From Rhizobiaceae bacterium (GTDB lineage Bacteria > Pseudomonadota > Alphaproteobacteria > Rhizobiales > Rhizobiaceae), in NCBI GenBank assembly GCA_029233925.1, contig JARGOX010000006.1, positions 186,001 to 250,000 of the forward strand: DNA of 64,000 bases, in the 5' to 3' direction. A program made the translations under genes and the position numbers. Positions within the stretch are counted from its first letter, which is position 1, and every line of letters begins with the position of its first letter. Of this stretch, positions 45,405 to 54,763 are shown one piece after another. Under the pieces are notes generated by a model. That model was not told where the DNA came from. It worked only from the letters and a program-made list of their open reading frames with translations, and ran no database searches.

Positions 45405-47054
45405 ATGGTGTGTATCCGCGTTAACCCGGCAAATATCACACGCAAAAGCAAAAAGCTGACCGCCGGCGATCGCCTGATTGTCAAAAAGGGCATCTATGAC
45501 AAGCCCGTCGTCTTCAATGGCCTGGCGGGCACCTGGAACAACCCCATACTTATCGAAGCAGAAAAAGGTGCGGTCTTTACCAGCGGCCTGAGTCTTTTTG
45601 AATACACCAAACGGGCCAATTTGATCGCCCATCGCCGCCAGGCTGCCGGCTATTATCCCAGTGTCGGACAGACTGCGGATGAAGCCGCTCTGGTCTTTTT
45701 GCACTGCAAGCATATCATCGTGCGCAAGTTCAAATTTGTCCGATGCTGGCCGACAGCTCTCTATCTGGATGAATGTCAGCACATCACGCTGAGCCGCATA
45801 CGTTTCCGGGAAGGAACAATTGCCATCGGCGCAAATGGATCAACCACGCGCGACCTCAAAATAACCCGTTGCAAATGGAAACAGGACGTCAGCGCTGACC
45901 ATGCCATGTGGAACAGGATCCCCTGGTCGGCCATCCACGGTTCAAAGGACAACACCGGCCGTCCCGGTGTGGATCTGCAGGCAGACTACCGGGCCTGGGA
46001 CGGTGATTTTTTCCGGGCATGGGATATCGCCGGCAACATCACCATTCGCAGAAACAGGATATCCGACGCTTTCAATGCCATCCATTTCTTCAATCGCGTG
46101 GATCGACTGGCGCCGGGCGTCGATCCGAACAGCCTGGAATTCAACGATGGCAAGCGGGCGTCTGCCAATGTCCTGATTGAAAAAAACAGGTTCAAGCGCA
46201 TTCGTGACAATGTCATCGAACCGGAAAATCATGCCTGGAACTGGGTTATCCGTCACAATATTCTGGCCGATTGCTACCGTCCGTTTTCTTTTGAACTGGA
46301 CCGCGCCGGTTGGTTCTATGTTTACGGAAACTATGGCTGGGTGAACAATCCGCCCGCATCCAATTCGGATGGACACCGCCGCAAATGTTCTCATTTCAAG
46401 CTGGGAGGCGCACAGCACAATGAGGGTAAAATCTATGTTTTCAACAACTCCTGGTTCTACCGCTCCGGCAAGGGCATCTTTCCAAGCGGCATCTTGAAAA
46501 GACTTCGTCACTTCAACAATGCCATTGGCTACGGCCATCCGCCAAAGGCCCGCATGTTTGGAAAAACCGCTGACCTTGGTTGCACAACACTCCCCTTTTC
46601 GGCATCCGAGACAGACGAGGATATTGCCGGACATTTCACCCGGAAATGGCAACCAAAAGACCATGACATCACCTTTGATGGCGATATTTCACAGGACATC
46701 GACTTTCCTGAAACGTTGCGCAACAGGGGCTACGCCATTGGTCCCAACGCCAAAGGCGGCGCGCCCGGATTTGCCCATCCCGAAGCACGGCGTCCTGATC
46801 TATCCGTATCAAATGGTTCCAGCGCCTTTGAAAAAAGTATCGCCTGGACACTTTGTTTGCCCAACGGTGGCAAATTCTGTCTGCCGGCGGGGCTCAATGT
46901 CGGTGCCCAGCAGACCGTCGATATTTACAAAACACTCGATAGCTGCTTCCAGTTTCTGCCCGAGTCAACGGGATTTTCAGATTGCCCAGAATCCTTAGAA
47001 TGTCAGCAAACAGAAGCTCAGAAACCCGAAAAACCGCATCTGCTTTTGTTCTGA
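45405..47054 (+). CDS. Right-handed parallel beta-helix protein, N-terminus apparently lacking a signal
   Basis: This 549-residue protein opens with LTAGDRLIVKKGIYDKPVVFNGLAGTWNNPILIEAEKGAVF, a usual first coil of secreted beta-helix proteins and polysaccharide lyases. Repeated coils follow (IIVRKFKFVRCWPTALYLDECQHITLSRIRF, NITIRRNRISDAFNAIHFFN, NVLIEKNRFKRIRDNVIE). No lyase active-site motif is recognised. A TGA in frame six bases upstream fixes the start at or after 45405. No signal peptide precedes the fold, unlike the two exported proteins before it, and I see no signal-like sequence in the other frames. It may be cytoplasmic, differently exported, or 5-prime truncated. Confidence 0.7.
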   Translation: MVCIRVNPANITRKSKKLTAGDRLIVKKGIYDKPVVFNGLAGTWNNPILIEAEKGAVFTSGLSLFEYTKRANLIAHRRQAAGYYPSVGQTADEAALVFLHCKHIIVRKFKFVRCWPTALYLDECQHITLSRIRFREGTIAIGANGSTTRDLKITRCKWKQDVSADHAMWNRIPWSAIHGSKDNTGRPGVDLQADYRAWDGDFFRAWDIAGNITIRRNRISDAFNAIHFFNRVDRLAPGVDPNSLEFNDGKRASANVLIEKNRFKRIRDNVIEPENHAWNWVIRHNILADCYRPFSFELDRAGWFYVYGNYGWVNNPPASNSDGHRRKCSHFKLGGAQHNEGKIYVFNNSWFYRSGKGIFPSGILKRLRHFNNAIGYGHPPKARMFGKTADLGCTTLPFSASETDEDIAGHFTRKWQPKDHDITFDGDISQDIDFPETLRNRGYAIGPNAKGGAPGFAHPEARRPDLSVSNGSSAFEKSIAWTLCLPNGGKFCLPAGLNVGAQQTVDIYKTLDSCFQFLPESTGFSDCPESLECQQTEAQKPEKPHLLLF

Positions 47055-47093
47055 GAAAGCCCGTTTTCAAGACAATGCAGGTTCTTTATCCTG

Positions 47094-48257
47094 TCAGTCC
47101 GCCTTAAATACAGCCGTGCCGCCAACCCAGACGCGCTCCACGGCAAGCGCATTGGACAGCTGGACAAAATCCGCCCGACCACCCGGACCGATATGACCGT
47201 GAAGTTTATCAACCCCCAATGCCTGGGCCGGATAGAGCGACGCCATGCGCAGCGCTTCATCCAGTTCGAGCCCGACCACGTCATGCAGAAAACGCACCGA
47301 AGCAATCATATCAATATCCGCCCCCGCGAGCGTGCCATCTTCCAATGTGAGCCTGCCGCCTGAACGGGAAATCCTGCGCCCGTTGAGTGTAAAGAATGTC
47401 TGTTCGCTTCCGATCGTCGACATGGCGTCAGTGACCAGGAAAATCCTGCCCGGCCCCTGCTTGGCGCGTATGGCAATGCCCATGACGATCGGATCCACAT
47501 GGAACCCATCGGCAATCAGCCCCACCGACACGCCACCCTGTGACAGGGCTGCGCCGACCATGCCGGGTTCACGGTGGCCAAGCGGGCTCATGGCATTGAA
47601 GAGATGCGTCACCAAAGTTGCCCCTGCCTCCACCAGTGCCACGGCATTGGCGCAGCTGGCATCACTGTGCCCCAGACTGACCTTGATGCCGGCATCTGCC
47701 AATTGGCGCACCTGTTCAGGGTCAACGGCTTCCGGCGCGACGGTAACGAGCAGATTTGCCACCTGTGCACGGGCAGCCACGAGGCTTGCGATATCTCCCT
47801 CATGCGCCACCCGGATGTATCGGGCATCATGGGCGCCGCGGCGCGCCTGCGAAAGATACGGTCCTTCCAGATGCAACCCCAGACAACCGGCAATCTTTTG
47901 CTGATAAGCCGCCTGTGCGGCTTTGATGGCCAGGGCCGTCGTGTCAGGCCCATCGGAAATCAGGGTGGGCAGCAATGCGGTTGTGCCAAATTGTCGGTGA
48001 GCCACACATATGCGCTCGATCGCCTCAACGCTGGGTTCGTCATTCAACAAAACACCGCCGCCGCCATTGACCTGCAGATCGACAAAACCGGGCACCAGCA
48101 TTCCCTCGCCCGCATCCGCCAAGGGCATATTCACCGGCAATTGCCCGGCCGGCACAATGTCGCTGACAATACCGTTTTCGAATACAACGCAACAATCTTC
48201 GTGCCAGCGTGAACCGTCAAATATCTTTCGTGCGCTTATCGCCGATCTCTGGTTCAT
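47094..48257 (-). CDS. nagA: N-acetylglucosamine-6-phosphate deacetylase NagA
   Basis: This 387-residue amidohydrolase has PGFVDLQVNGGGGVLLND, LGLHLEGPYLSQARRGAHD with the metal glutamate, SLGHSDASCANAVALVEAG, THLFNAMSPLGHREPG and LVTDAMSTIGS with the catalytic aspartate. It removes acetate from GlcNAc-6-phosphate. No nagB or GlcNAc transport genes are nearby, so it is alone here. It converges with the beta-helix gene over a 39-base gap in which I see no clear terminator. Confidence 0.93.
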   Translation of the reverse strand: MNQRSAISARKIFDGSRWHEDCCVVFENGIVSDIVPAGQLPVNMPLADAGEGMLVPGFVDLQVNGGGGVLLNDEPSVEAIERICVAHRQFGTTALLPTLISDGPDTTALAIKAAQAAYQQKIAGCLGLHLEGPYLSQARRGAHDARYIRVAHEGDIASLVAARAQVANLLVTVAPEAVDPEQVRQLADAGIKVSLGHSDASCANAVALVEAGATLVTHLFNAMSPLGHREPGMVGAALSQGGVSVGLIADGFHVDPIVMGIAIRAKQGPGRIFLVTDAMSTIGSEQTFFTLNGRRISRSGGRLTLEDGTLAGADIDMIASVRFLHDVVGLELDEALRMASLYPAQALGVDKLHGHIGPGGRADFVQLSNALAVERVWVGGTAVFKAD

Positions 48258-48320
48258 GGGGCGTCAGTCACTTCTGGTCTTACCGGTATCGCACAGGCAG
48301 GCATCCGCCAAACAACCCGA

Positions 48321-49532
48321 TCAACTGTTATCGGCCGAAACCGCCTCGGTTATATGGCGCATGACATCGGGATAGGCAGCGGTGACCCGGCTCCAGTTCG
48401 GAATGAATGGGGTTTCCATGGGGTTTTCCAGAAACGTTGTGCCTGCCTCGACAATATTGGCGGCAAAAAGCTCGACGGCCTTCTCCTCCTGATGGCGATC
48501 AAGATGCAGGCCATTCATGGCCGCATCATTGTAATACATTTCAATCAGGTCGAGGGCTGTCCGGTAATAAGTGGCTTTCACCGTACGGAAATTCTCCTTG
48601 CTGAAGGTAACTCCATCCGTCGCCAGTTTTCGAAACAGCGCTTTGGAAATATCCATCGACATGCGCGACAGACCGTTATTCGCATCATCTTCCGAAAGCG
48701 GTTGATGCTTGTGATCATAGGCGTCGGAAATATCCACCTGGCAAACCGAATGGCGACTGAGATTGCGCCAGACTTCGGATAGGACGCCAATTTCCAGCCC
48801 CCAATCGGACGGGATGCGAATGTCCGGCAGGATGGATGTGCGCATGGCAAATTCGCCGGCAAGCGGATATCTGAAGCCCTGCAGATATTCCAGATAATCC
48901 TGGTGGCCACAGGTCTTTTGCAGGCTCAGCAACAGGGGCGTGACCAACAGCCGTGTCACCCGGCCGTTAAGCTTGCCATCGGCAATGCGCGGGTAATAGC
49001 CCTTGCAAAACTGGTAGGAAAACCCCGGATTGGCCACCGGATAGATCAAACGGGCCAGCATTTCACGCGAATAGGTGACGATGTCACAATCATGCAGGGC
49101 CACCACGTCGCAATTTTGCGATGCAAGTGCATGGCCGATGCAATACCAGACATTACGGCCTTTCCCCGGTTCCGTCGGAGCCAGATTTGCCTCGGCAAGC
49201 TGGTCGTGAATTGCCCGCAAACGCGGTCCGTCATTCCACAGGATGTCGTGCCTTTGCGGCAGGCGGGAAAAATATTCCCTGGCAAATTCGAACTGTTCCC
49301 TGTTTGCGCGATCAAGACCGATGATGATGTGATTGATATAATTTGCGCCGCGAAGTTCATCGACAATTCCAGCCAGGGCCGGTGTCTCCAGCTCCGAAAA
49401 CAGCGACGGAAGAATGAGTGTGATTTTTCGTTTCTCGGCAAATTGCACGAGCTGGCGTTCCAGGTCCTGGGCCGACTTGTGCGATAGATTGTGAAGCGTT
49501 GCGACACTGCCGTTCTGGTGAAAATCCGCCAT
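48321..49532 (-). CDS. gpgS: Glucosyl-3-phosphoglycerate synthase
   Basis: This 403-residue GT-A glycosyltransferase has the conserved start ADFHQNGSVATLHNL, LILPSLFSELETPALAGIVDEL, IIGLDRANREQF, the DxD metal motif in VVALHDCDIVTYS, and YPLAGEFAMRTSILPDIRIPSDWGLEIGVL. This pattern is that of glucosylglycerate-forming synthases, which join NDP-glucose and 3-phosphoglycerate. The phosphatase gene upstream overlaps it by one base (TGATG), completing a two-step pathway. A mannosyl donor cannot be fully excluded. Confidence 0.85.
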   Translation of the reverse strand: MADFHQNGSVATLHNLSHKSAQDLERQLVQFAEKRKITLILPSLFSELETPALAGIVDELRGANYINHIIIGLDRANREQFEFAREYFSRLPQRHDILWNDGPRLRAIHDQLAEANLAPTEPGKGRNVWYCIGHALASQNCDVVALHDCDIVTYSREMLARLIYPVANPGFSYQFCKGYYPRIADGKLNGRVTRLLVTPLLLSLQKTCGHQDYLEYLQGFRYPLAGEFAMRTSILPDIRIPSDWGLEIGVLSEVWRNLSRHSVCQVDISDAYDHKHQPLSEDDANNGLSRMSMDISKALFRKLATDGVTFSKENFRTVKATYYRTALDLIEMYYNDAAMNGLHLDRHQEEKAVELFAANIVEAGTTFLENPMETPFIPNWSRVTAAYPDVMRHITEAVSADNS

Positions 49533-50356
49533 CAGGTTTCCTTCTTGACCTCAGTCTTTGTCATAACCCTGTTTGCCAGAAATGACAAAACAGATTCATT
49601 CCAGCCGACTGGACCCGCCATTGTCGCCCGAATGATCCTGCCGTCTTTTTCCCCCTGCATGGGTCCGATACCGCCATGGGCGGGATTGGGTATGATCGCT
49701 CCCCTGCTCGCCGCTTCCAGCATGGCCACATCATTGGCCGCGTCACCAAGCGCAAAGCTCTCGACCGGGCCGTCCCAACGGTTTTCATAAAGAGAAACAA
49801 TCTCGCACAACCGATCCGCCTTGCTGGCGCCAAAAGACAAGGTCAGGAACCGCCCGCCCTGCTGGGCGAACAAGGATTTTGCTTTAAGCGCCTGAAGGAA
49901 TTCTTGCAGCTGCGCATCGCTTCCCGACCAAAGGCCCGGTTCGGAAAAATCGCGCATTTTGGCCCGTTCTGATGCTGCAAGGTCAAGGCCTGTGCGCCTG
50001 GAGACCTCTTCGACACTCCAGTCGGAAAATCCGGAAAAGCAGCTGTGAAGGGCTTCGGGCATGGACGTCAACACCGCAAGCAAGCCATCATGGGATCGCT
50101 GCGCTGTTGGCTGACTGACATGAGGCGGCAAGACACCGGCCCCATTTTCAACAATGGCCTCGCAATGGTCAAAACCGAGGGCGGCCCGCAAGGGTGCCAT
50201 TTCGGCCGCCGTCTTGCTGGAAGCAAGAACAAGCGGAATGTCCTGTTCCTTGAGTTTTTTCAGCGTCGGAAGCGCTGCCTGCCAGGAATAGTCAGCATGG
50301 TCGAGCAATGTCCCGTCCAAATCGGAAAAAATGATGATCCGTTGCTGACCTGTCAT
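49532..50356 (-). CDS. gpgP: Glucosyl-3-phosphoglycerate (mannosyl-type) phosphatase, HAD-IIB
   Basis: This HAD-IIB phosphatase of about 274 residues has motif I IIIFSDLDGTLLDH, motif II LVLASSKTAAEM and motif IV FALGDAANDVAMLEAA. It is of the mannosyl-3-phosphoglycerate phosphatase family. It should dephosphorylate the product of the adjacent synthase to give glucosylglycerate, a compatible solute. The ATG at 50356 is preferred over a TTG at 50365. The pair has its own 126-base upstream gap after ridA. Confidence 0.85.
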   Translation of the reverse strand: MTGQQRIIIFSDLDGTLLDHADYSWQAALPTLKKLKEQDIPLVLASSKTAAEMAPLRAALGFDHCEAIVENGAGVLPPHVSQPTAQRSHDGLLAVLTSMPEALHSCFSGFSDWSVEEVSRRTGLDLAASERAKMRDFSEPGLWSGSDAQLQEFLQALKAKSLFAQQGGRFLTLSFGASKADRLCEIVSLYENRWDGPVESFALGDAANDVAMLEAASRGAIIPNPAHGGIGPMQGEKDGRIIRATMAGPVGWNESVLSFLANRVMTKTEVKKET

Positions 50357-50482
50357 CCCTTCCAACCTCTTAACTGCCTGTGGAATTCATCTGTCAGGTA
50401 TGCTTTGCCCGGATTCCTGACCAATGGTCAATCCTGTTCAGGGAACGCGACGGTTCCTTGCCTCTGATTTTCCGCCGCCCTG

Positions 50483-50902
50483 TCAAGTTGCCTGGCCCTT
50501 GCCTTCACGATTATCAGGAAGAATGGCCGTCGCCTCGATCTCGACCTTTGCACGGTCCTCGATGAGGGCGGTCACCTGTACGACGGCCATGGCCGGAAAG
50601 TTCCGTCCCATGACACGGCGATAGGCTGCTCCAAGTTCCTTTTGGCCGGCAATATAGGCGACCTTGTCTGTCACATACCATGTCAGCCGGACAATATGTT
50701 CGGGCCCCGCACCGGCCTCCGCCAGTATGGCAACGATATTGGCAAGGGTTTGCTCGCACTGGCCGACGAAATCATCGGTCTCGAATTCCTGGTCCTTGTT
50801 CCAGCCGATCTGCCCACCGGTCACCACGAATTGTCCACGGGCAGCAATGCCGTTGGAATAGCCTCTGGCTGGTTTCCAGCCTTCTGGTTGCAGGAATTTC
50901 AT
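50483..50902 (-). CDS. RidA/YjgF family protein
   Basis: This 139-residue RidA-fold protein has NGIAARGQFVVTGGQIGWNKDQEF, QTLANIVAILAEAGAGPEHIVRLTWYVTD and a terminal ALIEDRAKVEIEATAIL with the glutamate of the family. Such RutC-like proteins accompany aminobenzoyl-CoA gene sets and may hydrolyse reactive enamines or imines formed there. It is on the same strand downstream of the CoA ligase, separated from it by the remains of a transporter gene. Confidence 0.85.
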   Translation of the reverse strand: MKFLQPEGWKPARGYSNGIAARGQFVVTGGQIGWNKDQEFETDDFVGQCEQTLANIVAILAEAGAGPEHIVRLTWYVTDKVAYIAGQKELGAAYRRVMGRNFPAMAVVQVTALIEDRAKVEIEATAILPDNREGKGQAT

Positions 50903-50947
50903 GGCTCTGCCCTCCTCATGCTGTTCATGTTCATTGCGGTTCTTCCA

Positions 50948-51139
50948 TCAGACATCCAGGTAGCGATCGCGGATGTCGTTAGACAGATTGTCCGGCGTTC
51001 CATCCCAAACGCTTTGTCTGCGCTCACGGCTGGAGCCCCGATCAGCCACTTTAAAAAGTTTACTCAAGGTTCTATCGACCACCAGGATCGATTGGCCCTC
51101 GCCTTTCAGTCCGCGCACGCTCGACCAGATTTTCCACCG
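50948..51139 (-). pseudogene. 3-prime remnant of livF (branched-chain-type ABC transporter ATPase)
   Basis: Between the CoA ligase stop and ridA, the minus strand reads 63 codons and a stop that match the end of a LivF protein. The stretch includes IWSSVRGLKGEGQSILVVD, then LSKLFKVADR, SVWDGTPDNLS and a terminal RDRYLDV. Walker A, signature and Walker B are all missing, and the frame has no start. Normal aminobenzoate clusters carry a full livFGMHK transporter beside the ligase and RidA genes. This looks like what is left after a deletion that removed the rest. Confidence 0.72.
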
Positions 51140-51144
51140 GATGA

Positions 51145-52776
51145 TCAGGTTTCCGTTTTAAGGCGATATCTTTGAATTTTGCCTGTCTGCGTTTTTGGCA
51201 AACTGGCGATAAACTCAATGGATCGGGGATATTTGAACGGTGCAATGGTTGCCTTGACATGATCCTGCAGCCGTTTGACGGTTTCTGCATCCGCCGCAAC
51301 ACCCTGGCACAGAACCACAAAGGCTTTCACGATTTGCCCGCGCTCCTCGTCCGCAGCACCGATCACGCCGCACTCCACAACATCTCCATGTGCCAGCAGC
51401 GCCGCTTCAACCTCCGGCCCTGCAATGTTGTAGCCCGATGAAATGATCATGTCATCGGCACGGGCAACAAAGTGAAACACGCCCTCTACGTCCTGGATGA
51501 AAGCATCACCGGTGACGTTCCAGCCATCGCGCACATAGTCCATTTGCCGTTTGTCATTGAGGTAGCGGCAACCGGTCGGGCCGCGCACGGCCAGTTTTCC
51601 GGGCTCGCCTCGCGGCACTTCATTCATGTTGTCATCAACGACCTTTGCCTGATATCCGGTCACCGGCGTGCCTGTCGCACCGGCGGCTGAATTGCCCAGA
51701 CGGTTGGAGATGAAAATATGCAGCATCTCGGTGGCGCCAATGCCATCGAGCAGCGGCTTGCCTGTCTTGGCCATCCAGGAATCATAGACCGGCGGCGGCA
51801 GGGTTTCTCCCGCCGATACGGCAACGCGCAGGGAGGAAAGATCGGCTCCCTTATCCATCGCTGACAGCATCGCCCGATAGGCCGTCGGCGCCGTAAAGCA
51901 GATCGTTGCCTTATAGGTCTGGATGATTTCAATCATATTGGGTGGCGTTGCACTTTCCAGCAGGGTGGCTGCAGCGCCGAACCGCAAAGGAAAGATTGCC
52001 AGACCTCCAAGCCCGAACGTAAACGCCAGGGGCGGTGAGCCGATAAAGATATCGTCCGGCGTCACGCCAAGAACTTCTTTCGCATAACCGTCGGCGACAA
52101 CCAGCAGATCACGATGGAAGTGCATCGTTGCCTTGGGTTCACCGGTCGTACCGGACGTAAAGCCCAGCAGCGCCACATCATCGCGCCCGGTATCGACAGA
52201 CTTGAATCGCACCGATTTGTTCAGCGCAACCCTGTCCAATTCGGCGTCATGATTGGCCGTCCCGTCAAACCCGACAACCTTTTTCAAGGTTGCACTGTCC
52301 TTGGCACAAAAGACCAACTCATCCATCAACCGTGTATCACAAAGCGCCAGAGAGATTTCAGCCTTGTCAACAATCTGCGACAGTTCGACTGCCCGCAGCA
52401 TCGGCATCGTATTGACAACAACCGCTCCCGCCTTGGTCGCTGCCAGCCAGCAGGCAACCATGGCCGGATTGTTGGCCGAACGGATCAGCACCCGGTTGCC
52501 GGGCACAATGCCGTAATCCTCGACCAGCGCGTGGGCAATCTTGTTGGTCCAGTCGGAGAGTTCCTTGTAGGTCCGCCGCCGACCATTGCCGATCAGCGCC
52601 GTATGATCGCCAAATCCCTTGGCAACCATGGCGTCAGTCAGTTCAACGGCAGCGTTCAGCCGCTCAGGATATTCAAATTGGGACATGTCGAGAACCGGCC
52701 AGTTCTCGAAAGGTGGCAGATTATCCCGGGTGAATGTATCGATATGGGCCGAGTGGCCGAGTGTGATCGCAGTCAT
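51145..52776 (-). CDS. 2-aminobenzoate-CoA ligase (benzoate-CoA ligase family)
   Basis: This 543-residue acyl-adenylate enzyme has the P-loop LLGFTSGTTGEPKATMHFH, GSPPLAFTFGLGG, GIGATEMLHIF, the hinge DMIISSGYNIAGPEVE and the catalytic lysine in LPKTQTGKIQRYRL. It is closest in pattern to benzoate and 2-aminobenzoate CoA ligases. Given the adjacent monooxygenase/reductase, it should form 2-aminobenzoyl-CoA. It overlaps the acyl-CoA dehydrogenase stop by 4 bases. Confidence 0.87.
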   Translation of the reverse strand: MTAITLGHSAHIDTFTRDNLPPFENWPVLDMSQFEYPERLNAAVELTDAMVAKGFGDHTALIGNGRRRTYKELSDWTNKIAHALVEDYGIVPGNRVLIRSANNPAMVACWLAATKAGAVVVNTMPMLRAVELSQIVDKAEISLALCDTRLMDELVFCAKDSATLKKVVGFDGTANHDAELDRVALNKSVRFKSVDTGRDDVALLGFTSGTTGEPKATMHFHRDLLVVADGYAKEVLGVTPDDIFIGSPPLAFTFGLGGLAIFPLRFGAAATLLESATPPNMIEIIQTYKATICFTAPTAYRAMLSAMDKGADLSSLRVAVSAGETLPPPVYDSWMAKTGKPLLDGIGATEMLHIFISNRLGNSAAGATGTPVTGYQAKVVDDNMNEVPRGEPGKLAVRGPTGCRYLNDKRQMDYVRDGWNVTGDAFIQDVEGVFHFVARADDMIISSGYNIAGPEVEAALLAHGDVVECGVIGAADEERGQIVKAFVVLCQGVAADAETVKRLQDHVKATIAPFKYPRSIEFIASLPKTQTGKIQRYRLKTET

Positions 52777-53948
52777 GACGAAGCTCCGGCGAGTGCATTG
52801 GCTAGTGTTTGTCGTGCAATGATGACTTTCTGGACATCAGAAGCACCCTCATAAATCCGCAGGGCGCGAATCTCACGATAGAGACTTTCGACGATATGTC
52901 CGCTGCGAACACCATCTCCCCCGTGGATCTGCACGGCCTTGTCGATGACCTCCTGCGCCTTGTCGGTGGCAAATAGCTTTGCCATGGCAGCCTCCCGTGT
53001 CACCCGGGCAGCGCCACTGTCCTTGGTCCAGGCCGCACGATAGATCAGCAGGGCTGCCGCATCGACGTCCAGCGCCATATCGGCAATATGCCCCTGCACC
53101 ATCTGCAATTCTGCAAGCGGCGCACCAAACAGCTCACGGGATGTCGCCCGGTCAATGGTCTCATCCAGGGCACGCCGGGCAAAACCCAGCGCCGCTGCCC
53201 CCACGGTCGAGCGGAACATGTCGAGGACCGACATGGCGATGCGAAATCCGTCTCCGGGCTTGCCGATCATCGCGCTCTCGGGAACGCGGCAATCATTGAA
53301 AGCCAGCCGGGCGAGCGGGTGCGGCGCGATGACATTGATGCGCTCGGCAACCTCGAGGCCCGGTGTGTCGGCAGGCACCACAAAGGCACTGATGCCCCGA
53401 GCGCCCTCGGCCTCGCCGGTGCGTGCAAAAACCGTATAGACATCGGCGATACCACCGTTGGAGATCCAGGTTTTCTCGCCATTGAGCAGGAATTCACCGC
53501 CATCACGGGTGGCACTTGTTTCCAGATTGGCCACATCCGACCCGGAGCGCGGCTCGGACAGGACAAAACCCGCCAGGGCCTGTCCCTGGCGGGTTTTTGT
53601 CAGCCATTCATGTCTCTGAGCCTGTGTCCCGAAAAGCGAGACGGCCCCCATGCCCAGTCCCTGCATGGCAAAGACAAAATCGGCAAGACCATTGTGCCGC
53701 GCCAGAATTTCGCGCGACAGGCACAGGGTGCGCACATCAATGGTCGATTGTTCATTGTGCGGATCGACCGCGCTGTGCAGCAGCCATCCGGCGCCGCCAA
53801 GCATTTCGGCAATCTGGCGACAGGTCTCGTCAACATTGTCATGGCCGAGACCCGCCAGATTGTTTGCCACCCATTCATCAAACCGATCATGGAATTCCCG
53901 GTGCCGGTCATCCAGAAAGGGCCATTGCAGGAAACTGCGGTCCGCCAT
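52773..53948 (-). CDS. Acyl-CoA dehydrogenase of aminobenzoate pathway
   Basis: This acyl-CoA dehydrogenase of about 391 residues has [60 protein letters not shown] and [39 protein letters not shown] with the catalytic glutamate region. It probably oxidises a ring-derived CoA intermediate in the beta-oxidation-like part of the pathway. I chose the ATG at 53948 over a TTG at 53954. The coding sequence contains a strong terminator-like hairpin (53562-53601). Confidence 0.87.
   Translation of the reverse strand: MADRSFLQWPFLDDRHREFHDRFDEWVANNLAGLGHDNVDETCRQIAEMLGGAGWLLHSAVDPHNEQSTIDVRTLCLSREILARHNGLADFVFAMQGLGMGAVSLFGTQAQRHEWLTKTRQGQALAGFVLSEPRSGSDVANLETSATRDGGEFLLNGEKTWISNGGIADVYTVFARTGEAEGARGISAFVVPADTPGLEVAERINVIAPHPLARLAFNDCRVPESAMIGKPGDGFRIAMSVLDMFRSTVGAAALGFARRALDETIDRATSRELFGAPLAELQMVQGHIADMALDVDAAALLIYRAAWTKDSGAARVTREAAMAKLFATDKAQEVIDKAVQIHGGDGVRSGHIVESLYREIRALRIYEGASDVQKVIIARQTLANALAGASS
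53562..53601. repeat. Terminator-like hairpin inside acyl-CoA dehydrogenase gene
   Basis: CCCGCCAGGG at 53569-53578 pairs with CCCTGGCGGG at 53584-53593 over a 5-base loop. AAAA and a T5 run flank it, extending the stem outward. It has a rho-independent terminator shape in both directions but lies in frame within coding sequence. Confidence 0.6.
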
Positions 53949-53950
53949 GC

Positions 53951-54763
53951 TCAATTCCCCTCAAACACCGGCTTTTGCTTTGCAACAAAAGCATCATAGG
54001 CACGCCTGAAATCCCGGGTCTGCATGCAGATTGCCTGGGCCTGCGCTTCGGCCTCAACGGCCTCGTCAATGGACATGGACCATTCCTGTTTCAACATGGT
54101 CTTTGTCATCATGTGGCCGAAATTCGGGCCATCAGCCAACCGCGTTGCAAAGTCGACGGCCTCGGTTTCCAGTTGCGCGCCATCCACCAGCCGGTTGTAA
54201 AAGCCCCAGCGCTCGCCCTCAACGGCAGACATGGTGCGTCCGCTATAAAGAAGCTCAGCCGCCCGGCCCTGACCTATGATGCGCGGCAGGATTGAACAGG
54301 CGCCCATGTCACAGGCTGCGAGCCCAACGCGGGTGAAAAGAAACGCTGTTTTGGCTTCATTGCTGGCAAAGCGAATATCGGAAGCCATGGCGACGATGGC
54401 GCCGGCGCCAACGCATACCCCGTCAACCGCTGCGATAATCGGCTTGCCGCAGCCGATCATCGCCTTGACCAGATCGCCGGTCATGCGGGTAAAGGCCAGC
54501 AGGCCCTTCATGTCCATATCGAGAAGCGGGCCTATGATATCATGAACGTCCCCGCCGGAACAGAAATTGCCGCCATTGGAGGCAAAGACAACGGCATCCA
54601 CATCCTCGGCATAGACCAGATCGCGAAAGCAATCGCGCAGTTCCGCATAGCTCTCGAAGGTCAGGGGATTTTTGCGGTCAGGCCGATCAAGCCTGATAAT
54701 GGCCACACGGCCTTCCATTTGCCAGTTGAAGTGTTTGGGCTCGAGTTCGGCCATATGGGTCAT
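53951..54763 (-). CDS. Enoyl-CoA hydratase family protein
   Basis: This 270-residue crotonase has the oxyanion-hole segments [17 protein letters not shown] and [26 protein letters not shown]. The usual acid/base position falls in [21 protein letters not shown]. It should hydrate an unsaturated CoA intermediate of the 2-aminobenzoyl-CoA pathway. The ATG overlaps the marR stop (ATGA), so the regulator and enzyme are coupled. The exact substrate is not deducible. Confidence 0.86.
   Translation of the reverse strand: MTHMAELEPKHFNWQMEGRVAIIRLDRPDRKNPLTFESYAELRDCFRDLVYAEDVDAVVFASNGGNFCSGGDVHDIIGPLLDMDMKGLLAFTRMTGDLVKAMIGCGKPIIAAVDGVCVGAGAIVAMASDIRFASNEAKTAFLFTRVGLAACDMGACSILPRIIGQGRAAELLYSGRTMSAVEGERWGFYNRLVDGAQLETEAVDFATRLADGPNFGHMMTKTMLKQEWSMSIDEAVEAEAQAQAICMQTRDFRRAYDAFVAKQKPVFEGN

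Noticed and set aside
44499-45782. A 427-codon minus-strand frame over the FG-GAP gene
   Set aside because: The plus-strand frame has a signal peptide, calcium loops and an UnbV domain. The minus-strand one has none and no start signal.
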